Part shown: positions 1-7,522 of the stretch, in pieces
Position numbering within the stretch: the stretch's first letter is position 1
Layout: each line of letters opens with the position of its first letter
NCBI GenBank assembly: GCA_001586965.3
Contig: LUCW03000605.1
Location: 1 to 20,000 of the forward strand
Origin: Sphaeroforma sirkka
Lineage: Eukaryota > Opisthokonta > Ichthyosporea > Ichthyophonida
DNA length: 20,000 bases
Direction: 5' to 3'
The notes under the pieces: model-generated
Told to the model about the DNA's origin: nothing
Database searches by the model: none
Seen by the model: only the letters and a program-made list of their open reading frames with translations
Made by a program: the position numbers and the translations under genes

Positions 1-2
1 TC

Positions 3-270
3 GGTTTCGCCATCGATGGAGAAGCCATTCCATTCAGCTCAAATCTTGGGGCCGAAGCTGAGGACGCCATAACTCGACAACGAGTGGTTGGATCCTCTCA
101 ATCTCGACGCCAATTGAACTGCACTGAAGCGCTCTTGAAGGAGCTAGCGGCAGCAGCAGTTGTGGACCCCTCTATCGTGTCCCACTTGGCTGATATTCTT
201 CCTATACCGAAGAAGAAGAAAAAATTCGGGCCGGAGTTTCGAACCCGAGACCTACTGGTTTACCAGCCAG
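3..270 (+). other. Open stretch of unknown origin left of element 1
   Basis: One plus-strand frame stays open from position 3, through this stretch, to position 500. Its first ~70 codons look protein-like: mixed composition, an Ala-rich helical piece around 130-165 and a Lys run at 209-224. No family is recognised and no retroelement LTR is visible. After about position 225 the frame runs through a tRNA-like sequence and then over the gag codons of element 1 in another frame, so it cannot be one real protein to position 500. It may be an exon or ORF fragment cut by the insertion of element 1, or chance open frame. The boundary between flank and element is not resolved and lies somewhere between about 190 and 400. 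Confidence 0.3.
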
Positions 271-296
271 TATGTTTACCACTAAGCCAGTTACCA
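219..296 (-). tRNA. tRNA-Thr-like Pol III unit (pseudo-tRNA or tRNA-derived repeat)
   Basis: Read on the minus strand, 289-279 is a perfect A box (TGGCTTAGTGG against TRGYNNARNNG). Positions 245-236 hold a perfect B box (GGTTCGAAAC), 33 nt further on. A T6 Pol III terminator sits at 224-219. Between the boxes is an anticodon-arm-like hairpin (CTGG/CCAG arms) with loop CTGGTAA, which would give anticodon GGT for threonine. Against gene-like quality, the two acceptor strands do not pair, the D stem has a mismatch, and the anticodon stem is one base short. It is therefore a degenerate tRNA or the head of a tRNA-derived SINE, not a confident functional tRNA. It overlaps, in antisense, the first codons of the gag frame of element 1. 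Confidence 0.45.
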
Positions 297-1607
297 CTGG
301 CGAGAGAGATAATATTTCAAAATTTAATCTCTATAGCTCTGATGCTACCATCGACCATCCTCTTGACAAACCTAACCCTGTCAGAGGATATGATCGTATG
401 GAACTCGATGAGGCTTACCATCCTCGTAATATCGACCCTCATTTGCCAACCAACCCTGGTAATCACGATTTTGGCAATCGCTACACCAGTACCTCGTTAG
501 AGAGTTCCCGCTCTTATCCTGAGGATGAGGAAGTGAGAACCAGACATACTCGTCTCAGGCTATTACGCTCTGGTATGCAAGTCCTTGAGGACCGTCTATT
601 GAATGACTCTGACCTTGACGATAGGAAAGCGGATAACATTCGCTATCTAATCGATAACAAGAGAAAGGAAATAGACACCATCTTGGCACTAGCAGCCCGT
701 AGCACTGAGCATGAGCCTCGTGAACACTTAGAACCAAGCTTTATAAAGCAGCTAGGTAACGCGCAGGCTGAGGTCGATTTCTCTACTAATGAGAGTACAG
801 TGGAGACACTGAAGGCCTTCGACCAACTTAAGGAGTCTGCCAGCCTTAGGGATAAGCATATGATGAATGCCTTTATTCATTTCTGTGAGCCAGGTGAATG
901 GCGAACTATCTTGAAGGCTCATGAGCCCAACTGGAAAGCCCTACCCTGGCACCAGTTGCGTGATAATATACTTAACACCTTTTTTTGAAGATGCACGTGA
1001 CCGTGAACTTCTAGAGTCTCGCAAGTTCTTTGCGAACGATACCACTATTCGAGGTGCTCTAGCTCATATGACACATATGAATACTCGGATGGGTGGTCGT
1101 ACCTATACTGGCGAATATTTATTAATTTGTCAGATGATGGAGACTCTGGGAGCTAACCTCTTTAAGAAAGTCAATGATGTCATCATCGCCTATGGTGATT
1201 TGCGATCTATGCCTTGGTCTGTCTTTGAGAAGATAGTACACAAGCATACCAATTCCTCTACTAGAGTACTTAGTACCACGAGCTACACCCAGCCCACTAA
1301 GCGAAACGCAGTAGAGACTAATACTGCGCGTAGTACTAAGAAACCTCGCACTACTACTGGAGGGGGTACTGGCTCTACTTCTACCGAACCGAAAGGTGAT
1401 AAGAAGGTGAGAGCGCCTTGCAAGAAGTGTGGTTACAACCTCACAAAACGTAATGGCAAGTGGAATGGTAGACACGACCCTGTTAAGTGTGCACCAGGCA
1501 AGCCAGATTTTGGACACTATATGAAAGAGTGTGCTACTTGCAAGGGTACTAACGGTTGGCACAAAGAGGATTGCAAGGACTTACCGGACGTCCAAGTTAA
1601 GCACTGA
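272..1607 (+). pseudogene. gag: gag of element 1, frameshifted, with two atypical zinc knuckles
   Basis: This is the structural nucleocapsid precursor that packages the element RNA. The first part (272-988) is an acidic, helical gag-like sequence. The frame breaks in a T7 run at 980-986 and continues in the next frame to the TGA at 1605-1607. The C-terminal part is basic and Thr/Lys-rich (about 1290-1410). It is followed by two zinc-knuckle-like clusters: one spanning 1420-1490 with spacing CX2CX14HX4C, and one spanning 1530-1574 with spacing CX2CX6HX3C. Both differ from the usual CX2CX4HX4C. The ATG at 272 is the first in frame but the frame is open from 194, so the true start is uncertain; an ATG at 400 is an alternative. 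The protease frame follows directly after the single TGA. Confidence 0.7.
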
Positions 1608-1616
1608 CAGTACCAT

Positions 1617-2270
1617 ATGTGCGCACTAGAGCAAGATTATGAGAAAATGTTCAATAAAATCTATACCAAAGGAGATGAACGTATCTTTCAAACAGGTTTC
1701 GTAAATGGAGAAAAAGTTATGGCACTATTTGATCCAGGGGCTGAAGTCTCTGCTATCTCACGCCGAGTAGCCTACGCTACAGATATGGCTGTCCATAACG
1801 AAACAACTGATTTAATCTTGGGAAATGGCAAAGTTACTACTTGCGAACAAGCCATTGACTATGCACACATAATGCTGTCAGATAGAAGAGAAGTGAAGAC
1901 TCACCTAATCGTTACTGACATGTCTCAGAAATACGATTTAATTATAGGTATGACTGATCTTCTCAGTTTAGGTATAACACTCACTGGTCTGCCTAATGGG
2001 CTAGACCCGAATAAAGATCAGTCAGATGATAATATGTTAAAGATACCTAAACCTCCGGAAGGTGAAGCAAAGGATATGATTCCGCACTTCACCGATATAA
2101 TTATGGACTTAATTATACAAAACAGGAAGATTGCAATAACTGACTGGTGTATGTTTAAGTTCTCTAATGGGTACGTTAGACTTGACTTAACAAACGTCGA
2201 CTTCTCTCAGTTAAAGTGTCCTTCACATAACTACGTGAGTTGGAGACACAAAGACGTTGTCAAAACCTAA
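1617..2270 (+). pseudogene. pol: pol of element 1, part 1: aspartic protease and RT entry
   Basis: This is a retropepsin-type aspartic protease, which matures the Gag-Pol polyprotein. The active-site loop lies at 1731-1742 and reads Asp-Pro-Gly-Ala in place of the usual Asp-Thr/Ser-Gly-Ala. One A-to-C change would explain it and would be expected to damage catalysis. Near 1935-1965 the sequence YDLIIGMTDLL matches the second conserved motif (I-I/L-G-x-D-x-L). The reading frame is the same as the second part of gag, with only the TGA at 1605-1607 between them, so Gag-Pol would be made by stop-codon readthrough or the TGA is a mutation. The frame ends at an in-frame TAA (2268-2270), after which RT sequence continues in the same phase. 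Confidence 0.75.
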
Positions 2271-3042
2271 ATCGAAGATTGGTTAAAACAGGGTCTAATT
2301 GAAATCAATTATGATGCAACCCCAGTTAACTTAGCTCTCTTAGCGGTCGATCAATATAAATCTGATGGAACGTTTAGTAAAACAAGAGTAGTACTAGACC
2401 TGTCGCCAATCAACAAACTAATTCCGCAACATAATTTTCCCTTACCTAAGATAAGCGAGATACTACGCAAAATGGAGGTGCGACTATCTTTCCAAGATAG
2501 ACTTAAAAGCTGCATTCCATCAACTACAGATATATGAGCCTCATAGGAAATACTTTTCCTTTACTTGGCAAGGTAAGAAGTACCAGTTTAAAGGTGCACC
2601 TGAAGGCTTACACATGTTACCTTCTTTCTTCCAACAAGTTATGATGGAACTATTTGCGGACCTGTCGTATAACGTGTCAGTCTATTTAGATGATATAGTT
2701 ATCTTTACAAAGACAGCACATGAACATGCTAAACTCGTTAAAGAAGTCTTAAAGCGACTTAATCATGCTAAACTTAAGATTAACGAAGACAAGTGTTCTT
2801 TTGCTAAAGATACTATACACTTACTTGGCTACAAAGTATCTGCAGCAGGGGTAGAAATTGATCCTGGCAAGAAACAGTTTCTGTTGGATTTATCAACACC
2901 AATTACTGGAAGAGATGTGAACTCTGTGTGTGGGTTTGTTAACTTCTTCTCGGATTCGGTACCGCATCTTTCTCATTACTTAAAGCCTTTCAGTCACCTA
3001 CGGCTGCACAAAGGACCTTTGGGAAAGCTTTGGACTAAATAA
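2271..3042 (+). pseudogene. pol: pol of element 1, part 2: reverse transcriptase
   Basis: This is an RNA-directed DNA polymerase of the Ty3 type. From 2271 the phase of the protease frame continues with a typical RT N-terminus, including a VVLDLSPINKLIP segment near 2390-2425. Between about 2470 and 2493 the phase changes, apparently through two 1-base losses in short G and T runs. The new frame holds the first catalytic Asp at 2500-2502 (in IDLKAAF), then the FTW and K-G-A-P-E-G segments, then YLDD at 2683-2694. The connection region follows to the TAA at 3040-3042; beyond it the same frame continues directly into RNase H. With internal stops and shifts this RT cannot be made as it stands. 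Confidence 0.85.
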
Positions 3043-3825
3043 TGTGATGATGCATTTAAACTAGTCAAAAGTAAAGTAATGGACGCACCCATCATGCAGT
3101 ACCCTGTGGATGGTGTCCCATTCCAAGTAGCAACCGACGCTTCAGATCGAGCGGTAGGTGGAGTGCTTTACCAAACGATAAATGGTAAACCGCGCTACAT
3201 ACAATTCTTTAGCAAGAGTTATAATAAGAGTCAACGGAATTTAATAAGAGTCAACGGAATTACCCTACCGTTAAACAAGAGCTCCCTTGCTATAGTTACT
3301 GCGCTAAGACAGTTTAAAGACTACCTTTATGGAAGTTACTTTACTGTCGCCTGTGATCAAAAGTCTTTAACATACTTAAAAGATATGAACCCTGATTCAC
3401 AGTTGGTGAGCCGCTGGCATGACATTATTGCCAAGTTCGCTTTTAAATATACACACATTCCAGGAATACATAACCATCTTCCTGACATGCTCTCTCGACT
3501 TGTGCCCGACTACCAGAAAACAGTCAAAGAGTTATTAGCAACCGATTGGATGCTAAATAAGAAATGGTTTAACCTCACTCAATCACGATGGGGTCCATTT
3601 ACTGTTGATATGTTCGCCGCAGAACATAACAAACAGGTTTCTGAATATAGGTCGTTGACTCATCCTAAAGGTGATGCATTTCAGCTTGACTTATCAAAGC
3701 ATAATGCGTGGGCTAACCCACCTTGTCAACTTATCGCACAGTTGTTAAATTATGTTAATATTACTAAATCTACCATTACGCTGTGTTGTCCTTACGTAAC
3801 TCCGACCCATGGATACGTGATTTAA
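3043..3825 (+). pseudogene. pol: pol of element 1, part 3: RNase H plus Dam-methylase-like domain
   Basis: RNase H starts with FQVATDASDRAVGGVLY (first catalytic Asp at 3136-3138), then IQFFSKSYNKSQRN, a CDQKSLTYL segment and HIPGIHNHLPDMLSR. In the middle, a 20-bp tandem duplication (3221-3260) throws the frame out, and an extra base near 3283-3286 restores it. The residues between are scrambled and an expected catalytic Glu is lost. From about 3586 a second domain begins with WGPFTVDMFAAEHN and holds NPPC at 3715-3726. It resembles phage-type N6-adenine DNA methylases, whose catalytic motif is D/N-P-P-Y/F/W; Cys in the last position argues against activity. It runs out of frame near 3805 and continues in the next frame. 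Confidence 0.75.
3221..3260 (+). repeat. 20-bp tandem duplication inside RNase H
   Basis: The 19-bp string from 3222 to 3240 recurs at 3242-3260, giving a period of 20. Because 20 is not a multiple of 3, it shifts the RNase H frame. A single extra C around 3283-3286 brings the frame back. The comparable stretch of element 2 has no such duplication. Confidence 0.85.
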
Positions 3826-4118
3826 TTAATATGATTCAAGACGAACCTATTTATGTCGACCGTGAAACCGACACGTTCTTGTATCAGGGATCCTATTCTA
3901 TTAAGAAGACGCCTTGGAAACACACCATTGTTTGTCGCATCGGTCCTGCAGGTACCACTAAGTGGAAACCCTCAACCGAATTCTTAGCTAAACTAGAGGA
4001 GTCTAAAGAGTTTGAACAAAAGCTCAAGACTCGTACAACACATGCACCCAACAAGATTGCAGTCGAGGTAATGCCGATTGAAACGGCATTAGATCGTAAA
4101 AAACATGGAACTAGCTAA
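3783..4118 (+). pseudogene. pol: pol of element 1, part 4: end of methylase-like domain and linker
   Basis: After a frameshift close to 3805 this frame carries on the domain begun upstream. A PWIRDL segment parallels PWFDLF in element 2, and a KTPWKHTIVCRIGP strand at about 3915-3955 parallels KTPWGHTVVARVGP there. The conserved order and spacing in two different elements shows that this is a real pol domain and not filler. The rest is a charged, helical linker leading to integrase. The frame ends at 4116-4118. The integrase frame opens just before, and the shift is best placed in the A6 run at 4098-4103. Confidence 0.65.
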
Positions 4119-4786
4119 GGCCATGGATCAAAGACTCAAAACTCTAAGAGAACCTGAAGCTCGCACTCAACTACTTAAAGCGCTGCTTAAAGAACAGCCA
4201 GGAGTTGCGAAACAACTGAAGAAGATACTTCAACAATCCAATGTTGTCAATTATGTATCTCAGGACTCTACCCCTCCTGATACTGAGGTTGCCCTTTCCA
4301 ACAGGACTATGGTTCATCCAGCCAGCGTTACGCAGAATCTGACTGACTTAGAGGAGCTCGAAAGTAGAGTTAAAATTATACATAATTTAACGCATCGAGC
4401 ATATGAGCATACTTATAAAATGGCTATTCGTGCAGGGCTTGATCACCCGGCGCTGAAAGAAACCATACGTGAAGTATACCGACGCTGTACTGATTGTGAA
4501 AAGAACCAGATCAAGCGATACGGTTGGGCACCCCTAAAAAAGTGTGACAGAAGACCAACCGATGCGCCGAGTCATAGTCGATTTGGTTAAACTCCCGCGA
4601 TCCAAGCATACTGGCGATGTATATATCTGTCATTTCTTATGTGTGGCTTCGGGCTATAACTTGCTTTATGCAATACCGAACAAACGTCCACAAACAGTGG
4701 CAGAATTATGCTATCACGTCTTTAATGACTTCGGTTTCCCCGAGTACTATGTTCTGATAACGGTAGTGAGTTTTGTACCGACGTAA
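4105..4786 (+). pseudogene. pol: pol of element 1, part 5: integrase zinc domain and first catalytic Asp
   Basis: Integrase inserts the cDNA into host DNA. The HHCC zinc domain is at about 4381-4497: HX3H (in HNLTHRAYEH), 30 residues, then CX2C (CTDC). The frame to 4590 shifts in an A6 run near 4537 into the frame that carries VIVDLVKLP; the first catalytic Asp is at 4580-4582. This frame holds the start of the core domain (YICHFLCVASGYNLLYAIPNK) and ends in a TAA just after another shift near 4740-4752, apparently one lost G. The alternative frame starting at 4753 carries the rest of the core. All parts are homologous, in order, to the integrase of element 2. Confidence 0.8.
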
Positions 4787-5447
4787 TGGAGGCACTTATA
4801 CTCGTATCAGGCATGACCCATAGGCGTGGTGTTCCTTACAAACCTCAAACGCAGGGTGCAAATGAGACACGTCATAGAGAACTTAAGAAACTCTTGCGTA
4901 CCGCACTAGACGACGTTGAGGATATGTGGCCTTATCATTTGAAATGTGTTCAGACTCAAATGAATAACTGCATGAATCCTCAAACTGGAACACTCCCGTT
5001 TCACTATTTCTTTGGCCGCTATAGTGAATTACAAGCAACGTTTGATAAAACTGCGCCCGAGAAACACGCTACCCCGTGGCTACAAAAGATCGAGCATATG
5101 CAGAACGTTGTTTACCCCTGTTTACTCGAGCACAAGAATCGCGTCCTACTTAAAGCGTATGACCGATGGAATAACACTAAGAACATTGTTCAGTTCAAAG
5201 TCGGCGATTACGTTAACATTATAAATCGAAACGCCAACGTTACCGAAACTCTCTCTAAGACGATAGGACCTTTTGTTATTTCCTACCACCATGATGAGAA
5301 GAGTGATACTTACGAAGTGAATAACATTGATGGTACTAGCGCAACCAATCTAGGCACTCACCGTATCCCTACCTCCGAACTCTCATTCGCTCGCTCATTT
5401 GATTCTGATATACCAGTTATGGAGTCACAAGTCAAAGATATAATTGA
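4753..5447 (+). pseudogene. pol: pol of element 1, part 6: integrase core end and GPF domain
   Basis: The second catalytic Asp is at 4756-4758 (SDNGSEF) and the catalytic Glu at 4864-4866 (QTQGANETRH). They are 35 residues apart, the canonical DD35E spacing. Downstream is the GPY/F module of chromovirus-type integrases: GPF near 5265, preceded by VGDYVNIINRN. The polypeptide should run on into a chromodomain, but at 5447 the reading is cut by element 2. The frame stays open by chance into the LTR of element 2, to a stop at 5557-5559. Those last 37 codons belong to element 2 and are not integrase. Confidence 0.85.
5444..5447 (+). repeat. Target-site duplication of element 2, left copy (TTGA)
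   Basis: TTGA immediately precedes the TGTAG end of the left LTR. The same four bases follow the CCACA end of the right LTR at 14192-14195. Removing element 2 and one TTGA joins the integrase frame of element 1 without a phase change, which supports the assignment. Confidence 0.85.
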
Positions 5448-5694
5448 TGTAGTAAGTATACGCGAGATAACTGTATCTCAACGTTTCTCTCCTCCTCAGG
5501 GGGACGTTGTTCATTTATTAGTAATTATAAACAGTAATCCTAAAATGACTTTGACTTAAATGAGTCATTAGTCATGTGCTGTAAAACCAGCAAAACCCTA
5601 AAACCCAGTTTATCAGATTATTCTGATAAACTGTAAAAACTTGTAATAAACCTAAAATAATCAAATAAATATAAGTACTTGTATTCTGACCACA
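5448..5694 (-). repeat. 3' LTR of element 2
   Basis: This is a 247-bp copy of the repeat at 13944-14191, differing by eye at about ten positions, mostly short indels. The ends are TGTAG and CCACA on the plus strand, hence TG...CA in either orientation. It contains a perfect hairpin at 5607-5632 (11-bp arms, 4-nt loop) and a weaker dyad around 5479-5508. On the minus strand an AATAAA signal lies at 5519-5514, well placed to polyadenylate the element RNA. On its right side is a C10 run, the complement of a polypurine tract, which identifies it as the 3' LTR of a minus-strand element. Confidence 0.93.
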
Positions 5695-5709
5695 ACCCCC
5701 CCCCCAAAC
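5695..5709 (-). promoter_or_regulatory. Polypurine tract (plus-strand primer site) of element 2
   Basis: The plus strand holds ten C in a row at 5696-5705, which read as a G10 tract on the minus strand directly before the TGTGG start of the 3' LTR. In LTR retroelements this RNase H-resistant purine tract primes plus-strand DNA synthesis. Its position fixes the orientation of the element. Confidence 0.85.
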
Positions 5710-5770
5710 TGAAGCACTGAACAAAGCAGTGTGCCAGTTTCAGAGATGATAAGAATAGCATAGTACCTTA

Positions 5771-5932
5771 TGTGCTGGCATTATCCTCGAGAGCTAGAGC
5801 ATTGTGCTGGCATTTATCCTCGAGAGCTAGAGCATTGTGCTGGCATTTATCCTCGAGAGCTAGAGCATTGTGCTGGCATTTATCCTCAGAGAGCTAGAGC
5901 ATTGTGCTGGCATTTTACCTCAGAGAGCTAGA
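5771..5932 (-). repeat. Tandem array A: five 32-34-bp units in the 3' untranslated region of element 2
   Basis: Five head-to-tail units start with TGTGCTGGCAT at 5771, 5803, 5836, 5869 and 5903. Each ends in CTCGAGAGCTAGAG or its one-base-longer variant CTCAGAGAGCTAGAG. This 14-bp segment follows the same CTCNNGAGCTNGAG pattern that recurs in array B 240 bp away, though the rest of the unit differs. The array lies between the integrase stop and the polypurine tract. A protein-binding cluster or a rapidly expanding minisatellite are both possible. Confidence 0.85.
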
Positions 5933-6143
5933 GGACCCGATGTGTACGTCTCGAGCGACCCGTCGTGTTTGAATTCTTGAAGCTACTGTTCATCTGTGTC
6001 AGCATAGGAGGAGTTTGGCAAGTACAATATAGGACTGTATTTGTGTCGGAGAAAAACTGCCAGTGGCAGAAACCGTGCAAACCATTAACCCGCTGTTTCA
6101 AAACAATGCCCAAGGAGTTGTTTGATTGATTTCGCTGTGTTAT
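5933..6143 (-). other. Non-coding spacer between the two arrays of element 2
   Basis: This is 3' untranslated sequence of element 2. A minus-strand open frame of 75 codons extends from 6155 to 5928, but its peptide has no recognisable domain and its last codons lie in array A. I see no repeat or structural signal in this spacer. Confidence 0.5.
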
Positions 6144-6582
6144 ACTCCGAAGCAAGAGTGGCTCATTTAACCTCGCGAGCTTGAGCCGCTGACGATTTTC
6201 CCTCGCGAGCTCGAGTGCTAACCGTTTATTCTCGCGAGCTCGAGTGGCTGGTTTATACTCGGGAGCTAGAGTCGCTGCTTTTTTATACTCAAGAGCTCGA
6301 GAGGCTGGTTTATACTCGGGAGCTAGAGTCGCTGCTTTTTATACTCAAGAGCTCGAGAGGCTGGTTTATACTCGGGAGCTAGAGTTGCTGGTTTATACTC
6401 GGGAGCTAGAGTCGCTGCTTTTTTTATACTCAAGAGCTCGAGAGGCTGGTTTATACTCGGGAGCTAGAGTTGCTGGTTTATACTCGGGAGCTAGAGTCGC
6501 TGCTTTTTTATACTCAAGAGCTCGAGTGGCTGGTTTTATACTCGGGAGCTAGAGTTGCTGGTTTATGCTCCAGAGCTTGAGC
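6144..6582 (-). repeat. Tandem array B: about 15 copies of a 27-31-bp unit with a dyad core
   Basis: Fifteen clear copies of CTCNNGAGCTNGAG occur between 6172 and 6581, plus one degenerate copy at 6145-6158. The first three have core CTCGCGAGC. The rest alternate two types: type a (GCTGGTTTATACTCGGGAGC... , 27 bp) and type b (GCTGCTTTTTTATACTCAAG... , about 30 bp). From 6244 the order is roughly a-b-a-b-a-a-b-a-a-b-a, then a diverged last copy, so blocks of two or three units have been duplicated. Type-b units vary in T-run length. The cores contain the palindromes GAGCTC and CTCGAG. The array sits just after the chromodomain stop of element 2. Confidence 0.9.
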
Positions 6583-6620
6583 TCGATATCCGAGAACAAA
6601 GTTATATTGAAGATAAAGTA

Positions 6621-7522
6621 TTAGACTTGTGCACGTTGGCGCTTACGTGTCCGTGTCTGCGAAGCTTTGTGGTAGGCCGCGATATCGTTGGCATCATCAA
6701 AAGCTTCTGCTGTTTCCCACGTTGGTTCGCCTTCTCGCCATCTCACCAGGTATTCTAATTTCCCCGTCTCATCATTCGTACGATGTGTGATAATATGGCG
6801 AAACTCCACCCCTCCTTCGGTCCATAAGTCTTCGTTAATTGGTGGGTCTGTGCGTCTATGCACTAAACGGAGGAGTTCCACCCGTACCGGTTTGGTCTTG
6901 AATTCTGGTGGGGCGGAACCATCCTTGTTCGCTAACTCGTAGCGTTGGCCGTGTCTAGCTTTGACTACATATGGTCCAAACAATGGCCGCATAGCCTTCG
7001 TTGTTCGGCCTTCTGATCGTACCATGACCACATCTCCTTCGTCGAAATGTACCAAGTCGTGAGCATGCAGGCGGTCAAATGTCGTCGTAAGCTTGCCTGT
7101 ATACTTCTTGGTAATGTGGTGGAGGGTCGGCAATATAGTGTCCTGTAACTGGTCTAATCGTTGTGCCCAGGTGTCATTCGTCATCGGCTGAGAATCCGGT
7201 AACTCGTCCGTGAAATCGGCGAACGGAACATGGCGGCGGCCAAAGTACACGCTAAACGGTGCACTCTTATGGCGACGGGATATCCGAAGGTTCTGGTATA
7301 GCATCGTAAACGGAAGGCGTTCGTCCCATCGAAGGGGAACTGCCTCACAGCATTGTCGAATAGAACGTGTAATCTCCTTGTGACGTCGTTCTGCCGCGCC
7401 CAGCACTTGGGGTCGATATGGTGGAGACACCTTATGTAGCATCCCCACTTCCTGGACCAGAAGCTCCACTAACTTGTTGGTGAACTCCTTCCCCATGTCT
7501 GTTTGGATTTTACGGGGAAACC
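6621..7522 (-). pseudogene. pol: pol of element 2, last part: integrase core end, GPY module and chromodomain
   Basis: In this frame the second catalytic Asp lies in IQTDMGKEF and the Glu in GAAERRHKE, 36 positions on, the DD35E spacing. The GPY/F module follows with FGPYVVKARHG near 6970, preceded by EGDVVMVRSEG. A chromodomain at about 6806-6666 has EYLVRWREGEPTWETAEAF, with the aromatic and acidic positions typical of methyl-lysine readers; in chromoviruses this domain directs integration to marked chromatin. The protein ends in a basic tail (RTRKRQRAQV) at 6621. The frame is linked to the upstream integrase part by a shift at the G4 run 7514-7517. Apart from that break this segment looks intact. 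Confidence 0.88.

Noticed and set aside
84..500. One protein from 84 to 500
   Set aside because: It crosses the tRNA-like block and the gag frame of element 1; only the part left of about 225 could belong to an older coding sequence.
1122..1562. Minus-strand 146-codon frame opposite gag of element 1
   Set aside because: Shadow of gag; low-complexity Ser/Thr-rich peptide from the complement of Lys/Thr codons.
5448..5559. C-terminal extension of element 1 integrase to the stop at 5557-5559
   Set aside because: These codons lie in the LTR of element 2; true continuation is at 14196.
5771..5932. CRISPR-like look of five ~33-bp repeats
   Set aside because: The whole unit is repeated with no unique spacers, and the setting is a eukaryotic retrotransposon.
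5928..6155. Minus-strand 75-codon frame downstream of integrase of element 2
   Set aside because: No recognisable motif, overlaps the end of array A, and no retroviral-type envelope or accessory gene features (signal peptide, membrane segment).
6244..6552. A 102-codon plus-strand frame with a repeated GLYSGARVAAF-type peptide
   Set aside because: It is the translation of tandem array B, antisense to element 2; the peptide periodicity follows the DNA unit and it changes frame with each T-run length.
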